Assembly: GCF_003076755.1 (NCBI RefSeq)
Contig: NZ_QDKM01000001.1
Coordinates: 434,001-498,000, forward strand
Length of the DNA stretch: 64,000 bases
DNA from: Pararhodobacter oceanensis
GTDB lineage: Bacteria > Pseudomonadota > Alphaproteobacteria > Rhodobacterales > Rhodobacteraceae
Direction of reading: 5' to 3'
Below, one piece after another: positions 44,301-52,155 of the stretch. Position numbers and translations under genes: made by a program. Below the pieces are notes generated by a model. That model was not told the DNA's origin. It worked only from the letters and a program-made list of their open reading frames with translations, and did not search any database. Positions within the stretch are counted from its first letter, which is position 1, and each line of letters opens with the position of its first letter.

Positions 44301-45029
44301 AGGCGTGGCGCCCAGAGCCTCGGCGACTTGTGCCACATAGCGGCGCAGGATCGGGCTGAGATAGGCGTCAACCACCGTGGTATCGCCGCGCCCGACCAGT
44401 TTGATCAGCGGGCTGACCTCATGGCTGACCGAGACCTGCGCAAAGCCCAACGCGCGGGCCTGTGCGGCAATCTCGGCCTCATGGGCAGGGTTTTTCCAGC
44501 TGTGCATGGTGACAATCGCCAGCGCGTCGAAGCCATCCTCGCGCAGCTCTTGCAGCATCGGGCGCAATGCCTCGGCATCAAGCGCGGTCTCGACGCTGCC
44601 ATCGGCGCGCAGGCGTTCCTCGACCTCGATCACCCGGTCATAAAGCTGTTCGGGCAGGATGATATTCTTGGCGAAAATCTCGGGGCGCGCCTGATAGGCC
44701 AGCCGCAGCGCATCGCGAAAGCCCTTGGTGGTGACCAGCGCCACACGGTCGCCCTTGCGTTCGAGCAAAGCATTGGTCGCCACCGTGGTGCCCATCTTCA
44801 CCACCCCGATCCGCGCCGGATCAATTGTGCCACCGAGCAAGCGGCGGATGCCCTCGATCGCGGCGTCGGCATAGACATCAGGGTTGTCGGACAGCAGTTT
44901 GAGCGGCACCAACGCCCCCTCCGGCGCGCGGCCCACCACATCGGTGAAAGTGCCGCCGCGGTCGATCCAGAAATCCCATGTCTGGGGGGTATCGGCGGCG
45001 GTTTCGGGGCGGGTTTGCGGGCGGGCCAT
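41382..45029 (-). CDS. Fused hydantoinase/5-oxoprolinase (HyuA-HyuB)
   Basis: A 1215-residue protein with the HyuA half first: [48 protein letters not shown], and a later Gly-rich nucleotide loop; then the HyuB half from about residue 700 with PLDRAVV-like region and [15 protein letters not shown]. Fused enzymes of this length are ATP-dependent 5-oxoprolinases (5-oxo-L-proline to glutamate) or N-methylhydantoinases. Which substrate is used cannot be told here. GGAG lies six bases before the ATG. The gene is divergent from a MarR regulator with a palindromic operator between. It has no hyuE racemase or transporter beside it, unlike hydantoin operons. Confidence 0.87.
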   Translation of the reverse strand: MARPQTRPETAADTPQTWDFWIDRGGTFTDVVGRAPEGALVPLKLLSDNPDVYADAAIEGIRRLLGGTIDPARIGVVKMGTTVATNALLERKGDRVALVTTKGFRDALRLAYQARPEIFAKNIILPEQLYDRVIEVEERLRADGSVETALDAEALRPMLQELREDGFDALAIVTMHSWKNPAHEAEIAAQARALGFAQVSVSHEVSPLIKLVGRGDTTVVDAYLSPILRRYVAQVAEALGATPAGEAGPTLQFMMSSGGMTAAEAFQGKDAILSGPAGGVVGMVRTAGLAGFDRVIGFDMGGTSTDVAHCAGDYERAFDTEVAGVRIRAPMMRIHTVAAGGGSILHAVDGRFRVGPDSAGADPGPACYRRGGPLTVTDANVMLGKLNPDFFPPIFGPDQDQPLDRAVVAQAFSEIAKREGKSAEDVAEGFLKIAIENMANAVKKISVQRGYDVTKYLLNSFGGAGGQHACLVADALGMESVLIHPLSGLLSAYGIGLATVSASRQQALLEPLNEASRPAVDALIDSLKSAVFEELAAQGVPEESADWRPVLMLRYAGTDTPMPVDFSDGSLAQAQTRFEAAHKAQFGFVYDDKEITIEAIDLQAHDNRATGSEEAALEVHTQRVAPQVTTQVYASGAWHDAGVFQREDLSPGAVIDGPALIIEANQTIVIEKGWRGEITARDHVLMRRAQPVERAEVVGSAQADPILLEVFNNLFMNIAEQMGLALQNTAHSVNIKERLDFSCAVFDATGALVANAPHMPVHLGSMDRSVQAVIAQNPGIKPGDTYALNAPYNGGTHLPDITVVSPVFDDAGEQVLFWVASRGHHADVGGTAPGSMTPLAKTVDEEGVLIDNFQLVENGRFRDDALHQVLTDHKYPARNPAQNAADLKAQVAANERGAVELRRMVSEFGLEVVQAYMMHVQDNAAEEVRRLLGKLQDCAYSYETDTGQVINVRITVDREKREATVDFTGTSAAMENNFNAPEPVTRAAVLYVFRVMVESPIPMNAGCLRPLNIIVPQGSMLAPQYPRAVVAGNVETSQHVTNCLFGALGALANSQGTMNNLTYGNDRHQYYETLCSGAPAGVMNDGRGFHGTSGVHMHMTNSRLTDPEVLELRFPVLVEEFSLRPGTGGKGQFNAGDGTRRTTRFLERMDCAILSSHRNRPPQGIMGGGDGLAGRTEVRRLDGRIEVLDACAQTVLEAGEAVTVITPTSGGWGKA

Positions 45030-45058
45030 GCGGGTCTCCAATGCTATGCTGACGTTTT

Positions 45059-45075
45059 GTTGACAAATTGCCAAC
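45059..45075. promoter_or_regulatory. 17-bp palindromic operator GTTGNCAANTTGNCAAC
   Basis: GTTGACAAATTGCCAAC is nearly its own complement (mismatches at positions 5, 9 and 13). It lies in the 79-base gap between the divergent oxoprolinase and MarR-type genes, 29 bases before the former ATG and 33 before the latter, over both likely promoters. It fits a MarR dimer site. Confidence 0.65.
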
Positions 45076-45108
45076 GTTCTGTCAAGAAGCGCGACACAGG
45101 AGGCCCCT

Positions 45109-45621
45109 ATGTCCGATCCCAGCCGCAGCTTTGGCCCCGTGGTCAGTTCCGCCCATCTGGCGCAGGCCTCGGTGCCCGCGCTCAGCGAACTCGAATTCGC
45201 GATGACCATGGCCAACCACGCCTTCCAACGCTGGATCGTGCGTTGTATGGCAGCGGCGGGAGCGCAGATGTCGCCGCTCGAAGTGATGATCCTGCACCAA
45301 GTTGCACATCGTAACCGGCCGAAAACACTGGCCGATCTCTGCCTTGTGCTCAATATCGAGGACACCCATCTGGCCAATTACGCGCTGCGCAAACTTTCCG
45401 CGCAGGGGCTGGTAGAAAGCGAGCGGCGCGGCAAGGAAAAAGCCGTGCGCGTGACGCCCGAGGGCGCCGCGCTCTGCACCCGCTACCGCGAAATCCGCGA
45501 GGCGCTGCTGCTGCCGGGCCTCGCTGGCGTCGACGGCGCCGAGATGAGCCGCTTGGCGGGGCTATTGCGGGCGCTCTCGGGGAGTTACGACCAAGCGGCG
45601 CGCTCGGCGGCGGCGTTGTAA
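45109..45621 (+). CDS. MarR-family regulator
   Basis: A 170-residue winged-helix protein. The helices include [20 protein letters not shown], the recognition region [20 protein letters not shown] and the wing [17 protein letters not shown]. The spacing is that of MarR/SlyA, though the N-terminal 30 residues are extra. It is divergent from the oxoprolinase gene, and the shared gap has a 17-bp palindrome, so local control is very likely. AGGAGG precedes the ATG by seven bases. The ligand may be 5-oxoproline or a hydantoin. Confidence 0.83.
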   Translation: MSDPSRSFGPVVSSAHLAQASVPALSELEFAMTMANHAFQRWIVRCMAAAGAQMSPLEVMILHQVAHRNRPKTLADLCLVLNIEDTHLANYALRKLSAQGLVESERRGKEKAVRVTPEGAALCTRYREIREALLLPGLAGVDGAEMSRLAGLLRALSGSYDQAARSAAAL

Positions 45622-45632
45622 AGCGCTGAGAG

Positions 45633-45767
45633 ACGGGCCGCGCCCGACCCTGGGTGGGCGCAGGCCTCACTTGAACAAAGTGCTGCGCCCGAAAGCATGA
45701 ATGCCGCCCATTCAATGAACAACACCGCCAAGGCGCCCTCCCGGGGGGAGGGTCGGGCGCGGCCCGT
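45633..45767. repeat. Inverted-repeat element, copy B (135 bp)
   Basis: Ends are ACGGGCCGCGCCCGACCC and GGGTCGGGCGCGGCCCGT, a perfect 18-bp inverted repeat. Compared with copy C it is inverted; reversed, it shares CCCCCCGGGAGGGCGC, TTGGCGRTGT, CATGCTTTCGGGCGCAGC and TGCGCCCACCCAGGGTC with it. An outer hairpin CCCGTGGtgcCCACGGG sits just past the right end and is shared with C. No frame of note inside. Confidence 0.78.
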
Positions 45768-45824
45768 GGTGCCCACGGGCCAAAGGGTCAGGGGGCGTTG
45801 CCCCCTCTTCGGCGGTGCCGAATT

Positions 45825-45853
45825 CACCCCCAGAGTATTTGTAGCAAGATGAA
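45825..45853. repeat. Dispersed CCCAGAGTATTTG repeat
   Basis: CCCCCAGAGTATTTGTAGC then aagatgaag: another copy of the short intergenic repeat, here just downstream of the tdk stop. Together with inverted-repeat copy B it accounts for most of the 242 bases between the MarR gene and tdk. Confidence 0.55.
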
Positions 45854-45863
45854 GCGGGTAGAA

Positions 45864-46451
45864 TTAGGCGGGCTGGGTGTCGACGGCCTCGCGCCAGTGG
45901 CGGCGGCAAAGCGAGACATAGGTCTCATTGCCGCCGATCTGCACCTGAGCGCCCTCGCGCAGCGCATGCCCGTCAGCCCCCATCCGCACCACCATCGTTG
46001 CCTTTTTCCCGCAGTGGCAGATGGTGCGCACTTCGCGCATTTCATCGGCCAGCGCCAAAAGCGCAGCGGAGCCGGGAAAGAGCTCGCCGCGGAAATCCAC
46101 CCGCAGCCCGTAGCACATGATCGGAATATTGAGATCATCAACCACATTGGCCAATTGCCAGACCTGCTCGCGGGTCAGGAACTGCGCCTCGTCGATGAAA
46201 ATGCAGGCGCAGGGGCCTTGGTCGAGCCGCGCCTTGATCTTGGCAAAGAGATCCTCGCCCTGCCCGAAAGTATCGGCGTCATCACCAATGCCGATGCGCG
46301 AGGCAATCCGCCCCTCGCCCGCGCGGCGGTCGAATTGCGCGGTGATCAGATAGGTCTGCATGCCACGCTCGCGGTAGTTATGCGACGCCTGCAACAGGAT
46401 CGTCGATTTGCCCGCGTTCATCGTGGAATAATGGAAGTAAAGCTTGGCCAT
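45864..46451 (-). CDS. tdk: Thymidine kinase
   Basis: A 195-residue type II thymidine kinase. The P-loop is YSTMNAGKST (8-17), the base E is in FIDEAQFL, and the C-terminal zinc pair is CHCGKKAT with C in SLCRRH. It phosphorylates thymidine from ATP in salvage. It complements the ThyX pathway found ten kilobases to the left. The start ATG has no clear ribosome site. A longer lead frame was not needed. Confidence 0.94.
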   Translation of the reverse strand: MAKLYFHYSTMNAGKSTILLQASHNYRERGMQTYLITAQFDRRAGEGRIASRIGIGDDADTFGQGEDLFAKIKARLDQGPCACIFIDEAQFLTREQVWQLANVVDDLNIPIMCYGLRVDFRGELFPGSAALLALADEMREVRTICHCGKKATMVVRMGADGHALREGAQVQIGGNETYVSLCRRHWREAVDTQPA

Positions 46452-46533
46452 GGCGGTGGTGTAGCGCGCCCGAAGCCGCGGGCCAAGTGGGCAGGCGCCA
46501 GAATTCAGGCGCGCTGCCGTCTTGTCAGGCAGA

Positions 46534-46962
46534 TTAGCCGACGGCGGTGATTTCCACCGCGAAGGTCAGGTCGCGACCGGCCAGCGGGTGGTTGGCGTCG
46601 ATCGTTACCGTCTCGGCGTCGGATGCGGCAACCACCACCGGCAGTGCCTGCCCGTCCGGCGTCTGCATCTGCAACTGGGTGCCGGGATCGACGGGGATAT
46701 CCGCCGGAATTTGCTCACGCGGGATGGTTTGGACGTTGTCGGGATTATGCGCGCCATACGCCTGATCGGCGGGGATCGTCACGGTCTTTTGCTCGCCCAC
46801 GGCCATGCCGGAGATCGCGGCGTCGAGACCGGGGATGATCTGGCCGGAGCCGAGCGTGAAGCTCAGCGGGTCGCGGCCCTGCGAACTGTCAAAGACGCTG
46901 CCATCCGCAAGCGTGCCGGTATAGTGGAATTGAACGGTGTCACCCGCCTTGGCTTGGGTCAT
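46534..46962 (-). CDS. FKBP-type peptidyl-prolyl isomerase, SlyD-like
   Basis: A 142-residue protein with the FKBP core AKAGDTVQFHYTGTLADGSV, FTLGSGQIIPGLDAAISGM and the inserted-in-flap domain (VTIPADQAYGAHNPDNVQTI to VVVAASDAETV), as in SlyD. It lacks the histidine-rich metal tail of SlyD. It catalyses proline isomerisation and chaperones folding in the cytoplasm. GAGGA precedes the chosen ATG. The longer frame upstream (200 residues) has no start context. Confidence 0.9.
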   Translation of the reverse strand: MTQAKAGDTVQFHYTGTLADGSVFDSSQGRDPLSFTLGSGQIIPGLDAAISGMAVGEQKTVTIPADQAYGAHNPDNVQTIPREQIPADIPVDPGTQLQMQTPDGQALPVVVAASDAETVTIDANHPLAGRDLTFAVEITAVG

Positions 46963-47062
46963 GAGGTTTCCTCGGGGATTGTTTGGGGGGAGTGGTGAAT
47001 GGCAGAGGCGCGCAGGTGGCGGTGCTCTGAAGACCCCGTAGCCTAACGCGGATTTCCCCAAG

Positions 47063-47090
47063 CAAAAACCCCCGCACCGCGGAATGCGGG
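47063..47090 (-). terminator. Intrinsic terminator after purS; gap 46963-47294
   Basis: Read leftward, CCCGCA / TGCGGG with an eight-base loop runs into GGTTTTTG. It ends the purC-purS message. The remaining 330-base gap before the FKBP gene contains no credible gene; the FKBP promoter should lie just left of the terminator. Confidence 0.65.
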
Positions 47091-47294
47091 CAGGAATTTT
47101 CAGGAAACTGCAGGTTTTTGAGACGCGCGGGGCCGCAAGGGCGGTAAGCCGCGGTTTTCTCACGCGCCTGTGAGCGGCGCGTGCGGATCGCGGAAGGGGC
47201 GAATCGCTATGACGACGCGCAGCCCGCGCGAGCGGCCCGAAGGTCGGCGTTCAGTGTCAGCGGACCAGAGCCAGTCGATCCGCCAATTGAGCAA

Positions 47295-47537
47295 TCAGTC
47301 GATCAACTCGATGTCGAACCGCTCGATCACCGTATTGGCGAGCAGTTTCTCGCACATCTCGGTGACGCTGGCCTCGGCCTTGGCGCGGTCCGTCTCGCTC
47401 AGGTCCAGCTCGATCACCTTACCCTGGCGCACCGCTTCGACACCGTCAAAGCCCAGCGTCCCCAGCGCGTGGCGAATCGCCTCGCCCTGCGGGTCCAGCA
47501 CTCCGGTTTTCAGCATCACATGCACACGTGCTTTCAT
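47295..47537 (-). CDS. purS: FGAM synthase subunit PurS
   Basis: An 80-residue PurS: MKARVHVMLKTGVLDPQGEA, LGFDGVEAVRQGKVIEL and the last strand ERFDIELI match the small dimer that bridges PurL and PurQ in phosphoribosylformylglycinamidine synthase. GAGGA precedes the ATG; a GTG two codons earlier is also possible. It follows purC by ten bases. PurQ, which often follows, is not here; a terminator is. Confidence 0.93.
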   Translation of the reverse strand: MKARVHVMLKTGVLDPQGEAIRHALGTLGFDGVEAVRQGKVIELDLSETDRAKAEASVTEMCEKLLANTVIERFDIELID

Positions 47538-47547
47538 CGCCACGTCC

Positions 47548-48309
47548 TCAGTTCATCAGTTTCGGCTTGGGCATCGTCGTCGAATTGCCGGGCATCACGC
47601 CCAGACGCCGCGCCACTTCGGTATAGGCTTCCGACAGATTGCCCAGATCGCGGCGGAACACATCCTTGTCCAGCTTCTGGCCGGTCTTTGCGTCCCACAG
47701 GCGGCAGCTGTCGGGGCTGATCTCATCGGCAACCACGAGGCGCTGGAAATCGCCTTCATAGATGCGTCCGATCTCGATTTTGAAATCCACCAACTTGATG
47801 CCGACACCGGTCATCACGCCCGAGAGGAAATCATTCACCCGCGCCGCAAGCCCGACCATATCATCCAGATCTTGGTGCGTGGCCCAGCCAAACGCCAAGA
47901 TATGGTCTTCCGAGACCAGAGGATCGCCCAGCGCATCGTCTTTATAATAAAACTCGATGATAGGACGCGGCAGCTGCGTGCCCTCCTCGATCCCCAAACG
48001 CTTCGAGATCGACCCGGCGGCGATATTGCGCACCACAACCTCGAGCGGGATCATATCGACCACCCGCACCAGCTGCTCGCGCATATTCACCCGGCGGATG
48101 AAATGGGTCGGCACGCCGATGGTGTTCAGCCCGACCATGAAATATTCCGACAGCCGGTTGTTGAGCACGCCCTTGCCGTCGATCACGTCGCGCTTTTCAG
48201 CGTTGAACGCGGTGGCGTCGTCCTTGAAATACTGGATGTAGGTGCCAGGTTCGGGGCCTTCATACAGGATTTTGGCCTTGCCCTCGTAGACCTTGGTGCG
48301 TCGTGCCAT
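47548..48309 (-). CDS. purC: SAICAR synthase PurC
   Basis: A 253-residue Pur[14 protein letters not shown] is the N-terminal ATP strand/loop, and [18 protein letters not shown] and DFKIEIGR are the conserved aspartate/ATP regions. It joins aspartate to CAIR in purine synthesis. The frame is open 121 codons upstream, but the start chosen matches all known PurC N-termini. First of a two-gene operon with purS. Divergent from the DUF1476 gene, leaving a 235-base regulatory gap without a recognised site. Confidence 0.95.
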   Translation of the reverse strand: MARRTKVYEGKAKILYEGPEPGTYIQYFKDDATAFNAEKRDVIDGKGVLNNRLSEYFMVGLNTIGVPTHFIRRVNMREQLVRVVDMIPLEVVVRNIAAGSISKRLGIEEGTQLPRPIIEFYYKDDALGDPLVSEDHILAFGWATHQDLDDMVGLAARVNDFLSGVMTGVGIKLVDFKIEIGRIYEGDFQRLVVADEISPDSCRLWDAKTGQKLDKDVFRRDLGNLSEAYTEVARRLGVMPGNSTTMPKPKLMN

Positions 48310-48544
48310 GTCAGTTGATTTCCACATATGGCCCACGATCTGCGCGGGCGGTCGCTGTCTGCGCTGCCTATACGCCATGCGATCCGGCCTCGCAAGTATC
48401 GGGGCAAGTTCTGCTTGGCGCCCTGCTGCGGTTCGCCGCCCGTGTCGGGGCAAACCACGGCAAACAAGTCTTGCAGAGCGCGCCCGTACCCCCCATATCT
48501 TAGGGTGAAACGCTGTATTCTGACCCTTATACGAGGCCCTGACC

Positions 48545-48859
48545 ATGAGCACCTTTGACGAGCGCGCCAACGCATTTGAGAATAAATTCGCCCATGACGC
48601 GGAAATGGCGTTCAAGGCCATCTCGCGGCGCAACCGCGCGGCGGGCACCTGGGCGGCGGGTCTCTTGGGCAAAACCGGCGATGATGTCGCCGCCTATGAG
48701 TTGGAAGTGATCAAATCCGATTTTGAAGAAGACGGCGACGATGATGTGGTGCGCAAACTGGCCGCCGATCTTGAAGGCAAGGCCGATGAGGCGACGATTC
48801 GCGCCAAACTCGCCGAACTGCACAAAGTCGCCAAAGCCCAATTGATGGACGAAGGCTAA
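48545..48859 (+). CDS. F1-ATPase zeta inhibitor subunit (DUF1476)
   Basis: A 104-residue helical protein. [20 protein letters not shown] is the N-terminal inhibitory segment, and [20 protein letters not shown] and [13 protein letters not shown] complete the family. In Paracoccus denitrificans the zeta protein binds the F1 catalytic sites and blocks ATP hydrolysis like mitochondrial IF1. It is usually encoded away from the atp operon, as here. The start has CGAGG upstream. Confidence 0.88.
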   Translation: MSTFDERANAFENKFAHDAEMAFKAISRRNRAAGTWAAGLLGKTGDDVAAYELEVIKSDFEEDGDDDVVRKLAADLEGKADEATIRAKLAELHKVAKAQLMDEG

Positions 48860-48968
48860 GCCACACAGGCCGCTCAGAGGGGAGCGCGGGCACCGCGGCA
48901 GCAATCTGCCTCACAATGACATGAGCGCTGCTCAATTGATGTGCGCCCCAATATATGCCAAACAGCAC

Positions 48969-49000
48969 ACGCGCCGCCCCGAGCGGCGCGTTCTGCTTTT
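48969..49000 (+). terminator. Strong terminator-like hairpin in front of bhmT
   Basis: ACGCGCCGC / GCGGCGCGT is a perfect 9-bp stem, extended by AGCA / TGCT, and followed by TCTGCTTTT. It ends only 15 bases before the bhmT start. It may terminate the zeta-subunit message or act as a leader attenuator of bhmT. No known riboswitch was recognised before it. Confidence 0.6.
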
Positions 49001-49015
49001 CATAGGCCGCATTTG

Positions 49016-50050
49016 ATGACCCAGTCCCAAGATCCCCTCTCCGCCCTGCTCGCTGAGCGCGGCTATTTGCTGGCCGATGGCGCCACCGGCACCAATCTGT
49101 TCAACATGGGGCTGAGCGCGGGCGATGCGCCGGAATTCTGGAACGTCGATCATACCGACCGGATCACCACGCTGTATTCTTCTGCGGTCGAGGCCGGTTC
49201 GGATATCTTTCTGACCAACACGTTCGGCGGCAATGCCAGCCGGTTGAAACTGCACCAAGGGCAGGACCGCGTCACGGAACTCAACCGCGCTGGCGCCGAG
49301 ATTGGCCGCGCGGTGGCCGATAAGGCCGGACGCAAGGTGATTGTCGCGGGCTCGATGGGGCCGACCGGCGATATCATGGCGCCGATGGGCACGCTGACCC
49401 ATGAGCTGGCGGTGGAAATGTTCCACGAGCAGGCCGAGGGGCTGAAATCCGGTGGCGCCGATGTGCTGTGGATCGAGACGATCTCGGCCGCCGAGGAATA
49501 CCGCGCCGCCGCCGAAGCCTGCCGCCTTGCCGGTATGCCATGGGTCGGCACGATGAGCTTTGACACCGCCGGTCGCTCGATGATGGGCGTGACCTCGGCG
49601 GATCTGGCGAAACTGGTCAGCCGCATGCAATATGCGCCGGTCGGCTTCGGCGCCAATTGCGGCACCGGTGCCTCGGACCTCTTGCGCACCATTCTCGGCT
49701 TTGCCGCGCAGGGGATCGAGACCCCGATCGTCGCCAAGGGCAACGCCGGCATCCCGAAATATGTCGATGGCGCAATCCATTACGACGGCACCCCCGCACT
49801 GATGGCCGAATATGCGATCCTCGCCCGCGACGCCGGTGCCTCGATCATCGGCGGCTGCTGCGGCACCATGGCCGAGCATCTGCGCGCCATGCGCGAGGCG
49901 CTCGACACCCGCCCGCGCGGTGCCAGCCCGACGCTCGAGCAGATCACCGATGCGATGGGGCCGTTTTCCTCGGAAACCGACGGCACCGATGTGCACGGCG
50001 GCTGCGCCCATGCGCCCAAACGCGAACGCCGCGGGCGCCGCCGCAGCTAA
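49016..50050 (+). CDS. bhmT: Betaine-homocysteine S-methyltransferase
   Basis: A 344-residue methyltransferase of the BHMT/MetH-N family. LADGATGTNLFNMGLSAGD begins the barrel, and the zinc motif is GANCGTGASD plus GGCCGTMAEH with the three cysteines. It makes methionine from homocysteine using glycine betaine. The C-terminal 40 residues (SSETDGTDVHGGCAHAPKR) are basic and unique. The start follows the terminator-like hairpin closely; the ribosome site is weak. Candidates for the methyl donor include betaine or dimethylsulfoniopropionate. The MttB homologue three kilobases on may handle related compounds. Confidence 0.87.
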   Translation: MTQSQDPLSALLAERGYLLADGATGTNLFNMGLSAGDAPEFWNVDHTDRITTLYSSAVEAGSDIFLTNTFGGNASRLKLHQGQDRVTELNRAGAEIGRAVADKAGRKVIVAGSMGPTGDIMAPMGTLTHELAVEMFHEQAEGLKSGGADVLWIETISAAEEYRAAAEACRLAGMPWVGTMSFDTAGRSMMGVTSADLAKLVSRMQYAPVGFGANCGTGASDLLRTILGFAAQGIETPIVAKGNAGIPKYVDGAIHYDGTPALMAEYAILARDAGASIIGGCCGTMAEHLRAMREALDTRPRGASPTLEQITDAMGPFSSETDGTDVHGGCAHAPKRERRGRRRS

Positions 50051-50191
50051 ACTCACGGCCAAATCTGCACCCCGCGCGACCCCCACCAGAGCCGCGCCCG
50101 CCATCTGTTCACAGCCCGTTGTCACTGCCACGGGTTGTAACAGCGGCCCGCCTTGTCTACATCCGCTGGAACTTGTCAGCATAGGTGCCCC

Positions 50192-52030
50192 ATGTTCCAG
50201 CTTCCCGCCCTGCGTGATCCCCGCCATTTTGACGCCGACCTGCAAGGCGCCGCCGCCCTCGGCGATCTGCCCGAGTGGGATCTGACCGATCTTTACGCCG
50301 CGCCCGACGCCCCTGAAGTGGCGCGCGATCTCGACTGGCTGGACACGGCCTGCGCCGAATTCGCCGCCAAATACGAGGGCAAACTGGCCGCTCTGGACGC
50401 TGCCGGACTTCTCACCTGTATTCAAGACTATGAAGAGATCGACATCACCGCTGGTCGCCTGATGTCCTATGCCGGGCTGCGCTATTACCAGAACACCATG
50501 GACTCCGCCCGCGCCAAATTTATGGCCGACGCGCAGGACCGGGTGACGGTCGCCACCACGCCCTTGGTGTTCTTCAGCCTTGAATTGAACCGCATCGACG
50601 ACGCCCCGATGGAGGCGCTGCTCACCGCCAATACGGATCTCGCCCGCTACCGTCCGGTGATCGAGCGAATGCGCGCCATGCGCCCGCACCAGCTTTCCGA
50701 CGAGTTGGAAAAATTCCTCCACGATCAATCGACCGTCGGCGCCTCGGCATGGAACCGGTTGTTCGATGAAACCATGGCGGGCCTCTCTTTCGAGGTCGAA
50801 GGCGAGGAAGACCCCCTCCCCTTGGAAGCCACGCTTAACCTCTTGACCGACCCGTCGCGCACCCGCCGCGAGGCTGCCGCCCGCGCGTTGGCCACAGTCT
50901 TCGAGAGTAACATCCGCCTGTTCTCACGGGTCCACAACACGCTGGCCAAGGATAAGGAAATCTCCGACCGCTGGCGCAATATGCCGACCCCGCAGCATGG
51001 CCGCCACCTGTCGAACCACGTTGAACCCGAGGTCGTCGAGGCGCTGCGCAACGCCGTGGTCGCCGCCTACCCGCGGCTCAGCCACCGCTATTACGCGCTG
51101 AAGGCCAAATGGCTGGGGCTTGAGGAATTGGAAATCTGGGACCGCAACGCGCCCCTGCCGGTGGAAACCCCCGCCACCATCGGCTGGGACGCCGCCCGCG
51201 AGACAGTAATGTCCGCCTACGCCGATTTCGCGCCGAAAATGGCCGAACTCGCCGAGCCGTTCTTTGACCAAGGCTGGATCGACGCCGGGGTGAAACCGGG
51301 CAAAGCGCCGGGCGCCTTCGCCCATCCCACCGTCACCACCGCGCATCCCTATGTGATGCTCAACTATCTGGGCAAACCGCGCGATGTGATGACGCTGGCA
51401 CATGAGTTGGGCCACGGCGTCCACCAGCGCCTCGCCGCCTCGCAGGGTGAACTGCTGTCCGCGACGCCGCTGACACTGGCCGAAACCGCCTCGGTGTTCG
51501 GCGAGATGCTGACCTTCCAGAGGCTGCTCGCACAGGCCAAAACCAAGGCCGAGCGCAAGACCCTCCTCGCCGGCAAGGTCGAGGATATGATCAACACCGT
51601 GGTGCGCCAGATCGCGTTCTATGACTTCGAGTGCAAACTCCACGCCGCGCGTATGGAAGGCGAGCTGACGCCCGACGATATCAACGCGCTGTGGATGTCG
51701 GTGCAGGCAGAATCACTGGGGCCGATCTTCACCTTCATGCCGGGGTATGAGACCTTCTGGTCCTACGTCCCGCATTTCGTCCATTCGCCCTTCTACGTCT
51801 ATGCCTATGCCTTCGGCGACGGGCTGGTGAACGCGCTTTATGCCGTCTACCGCGAACAGCCCGAGGGCTTTGAAGAGAAATACTTCGAGATGCTCTCCGC
51901 CGGCGGCTCCAAACACCACTCCGAACTCTTGGCCCCCTTCGGCCTCGACGCCGCCGATCCGTCGTTCTGGGACAAGGGCCTGAGCATGATCGAAAGCCTG
52001 ATCGACGAACTCGAAGCGATGGAAGACTAA
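50192..52030 (+). CDS. pepF: Oligoendopeptidase F, M3 family
   Basis: A 612-residue M3B peptidase. The zinc motif HELGHGVHQRLA is at about residue 405, followed by the downstream glutamate in ETASVFGEM. The N-terminal helical half starts PEWDLTDLYAAPDAPEVARD. PepF cleaves peptides of about 7-17 residues in the cytoplasm. The ATG is preceded by AGGTGCCCC. It is followed by two hairpins and converges on the MttB gene. Confidence 0.9.
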   Translation: MFQLPALRDPRHFDADLQGAAALGDLPEWDLTDLYAAPDAPEVARDLDWLDTACAEFAAKYEGKLAALDAAGLLTCIQDYEEIDITAGRLMSYAGLRYYQNTMDSARAKFMADAQDRVTVATTPLVFFSLELNRIDDAPMEALLTANTDLARYRPVIERMRAMRPHQLSDELEKFLHDQSTVGASAWNRLFDETMAGLSFEVEGEEDPLPLEATLNLLTDPSRTRREAAARALATVFESNIRLFSRVHNTLAKDKEISDRWRNMPTPQHGRHLSNHVEPEVVEALRNAVVAAYPRLSHRYYALKAKWLGLEELEIWDRNAPLPVETPATIGWDAARETVMSAYADFAPKMAELAEPFFDQGWIDAGVKPGKAPGAFAHPTVTTAHPYVMLNYLGKPRDVMTLAHELGHGVHQRLAASQGELLSATPLTLAETASVFGEMLTFQRLLAQAKTKAERKTLLAGKVEDMINTVVRQIAFYDFECKLHAARMEGELTPDDINALWMSVQAESLGPIFTFMPGYETFWSYVPHFVHSPFYVYAYAFGDGLVNALYAVYREQPEGFEEKYFEMLSAGGSKHHSELLAPFGLDAADPSFWDKGLSMIESLIDELEAMED

Positions 52031-52044
52031 GCCCCCATCATCTG

Positions 52045-52066
52045 TCGATAAATATCCTCCGGGGAT
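52045..52066. repeat. Dispersed GGAGGATATTT repeat
   Basis: Read leftward, CCCCGGAGGATATTTATCG then acagatg. A fourth short intergenic repeat of the family, here in the convergent pepF-mttB gap. Confidence 0.5.
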
Positions 52067-52067
52067 C

Positions 52068-52149
52068 CCAAGGGGGTGGAAAACCCCCTTGGCAGCGTAT
52101 GGGGCTGGCCCCATGCGGCGCTTGGGGGCTCGATGCCCCCAAGCGCCGC
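52068..52149. terminator. Double hairpin between convergent pepF and mttB-like genes
   Basis: CCAAGGGGG / CCCCCTTGG is followed by the 15-bp stem GCGGCGCTTGGGGGC / GCCCCCAAGCGCCGC. Neither has a T-run. They fill most of the 125-base gap between converging genes and probably stop both. Confidence 0.65.
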
Positions 52150-52155
52150 CCCTAC

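Noticed and set aside
43578-45314. 578-codon frame opposite the oxoprolinase
   Set aside because: Crosses the divergent promoter and into the MarR gene; shadow of the GC-rich oxoprolinase.
48860-49015. SAM-II, SAM-V or SAH riboswitch before bhmT
   Set aside because: The conserved core sequences (for SAM-II, the TAAAAAGGG-like end) were not found by eye.
48932-50728. 598-codon antisense frame across bhmT and pepF
   Set aside because: It crosses two sense genes and the bhmT leader; no recognizable domain.
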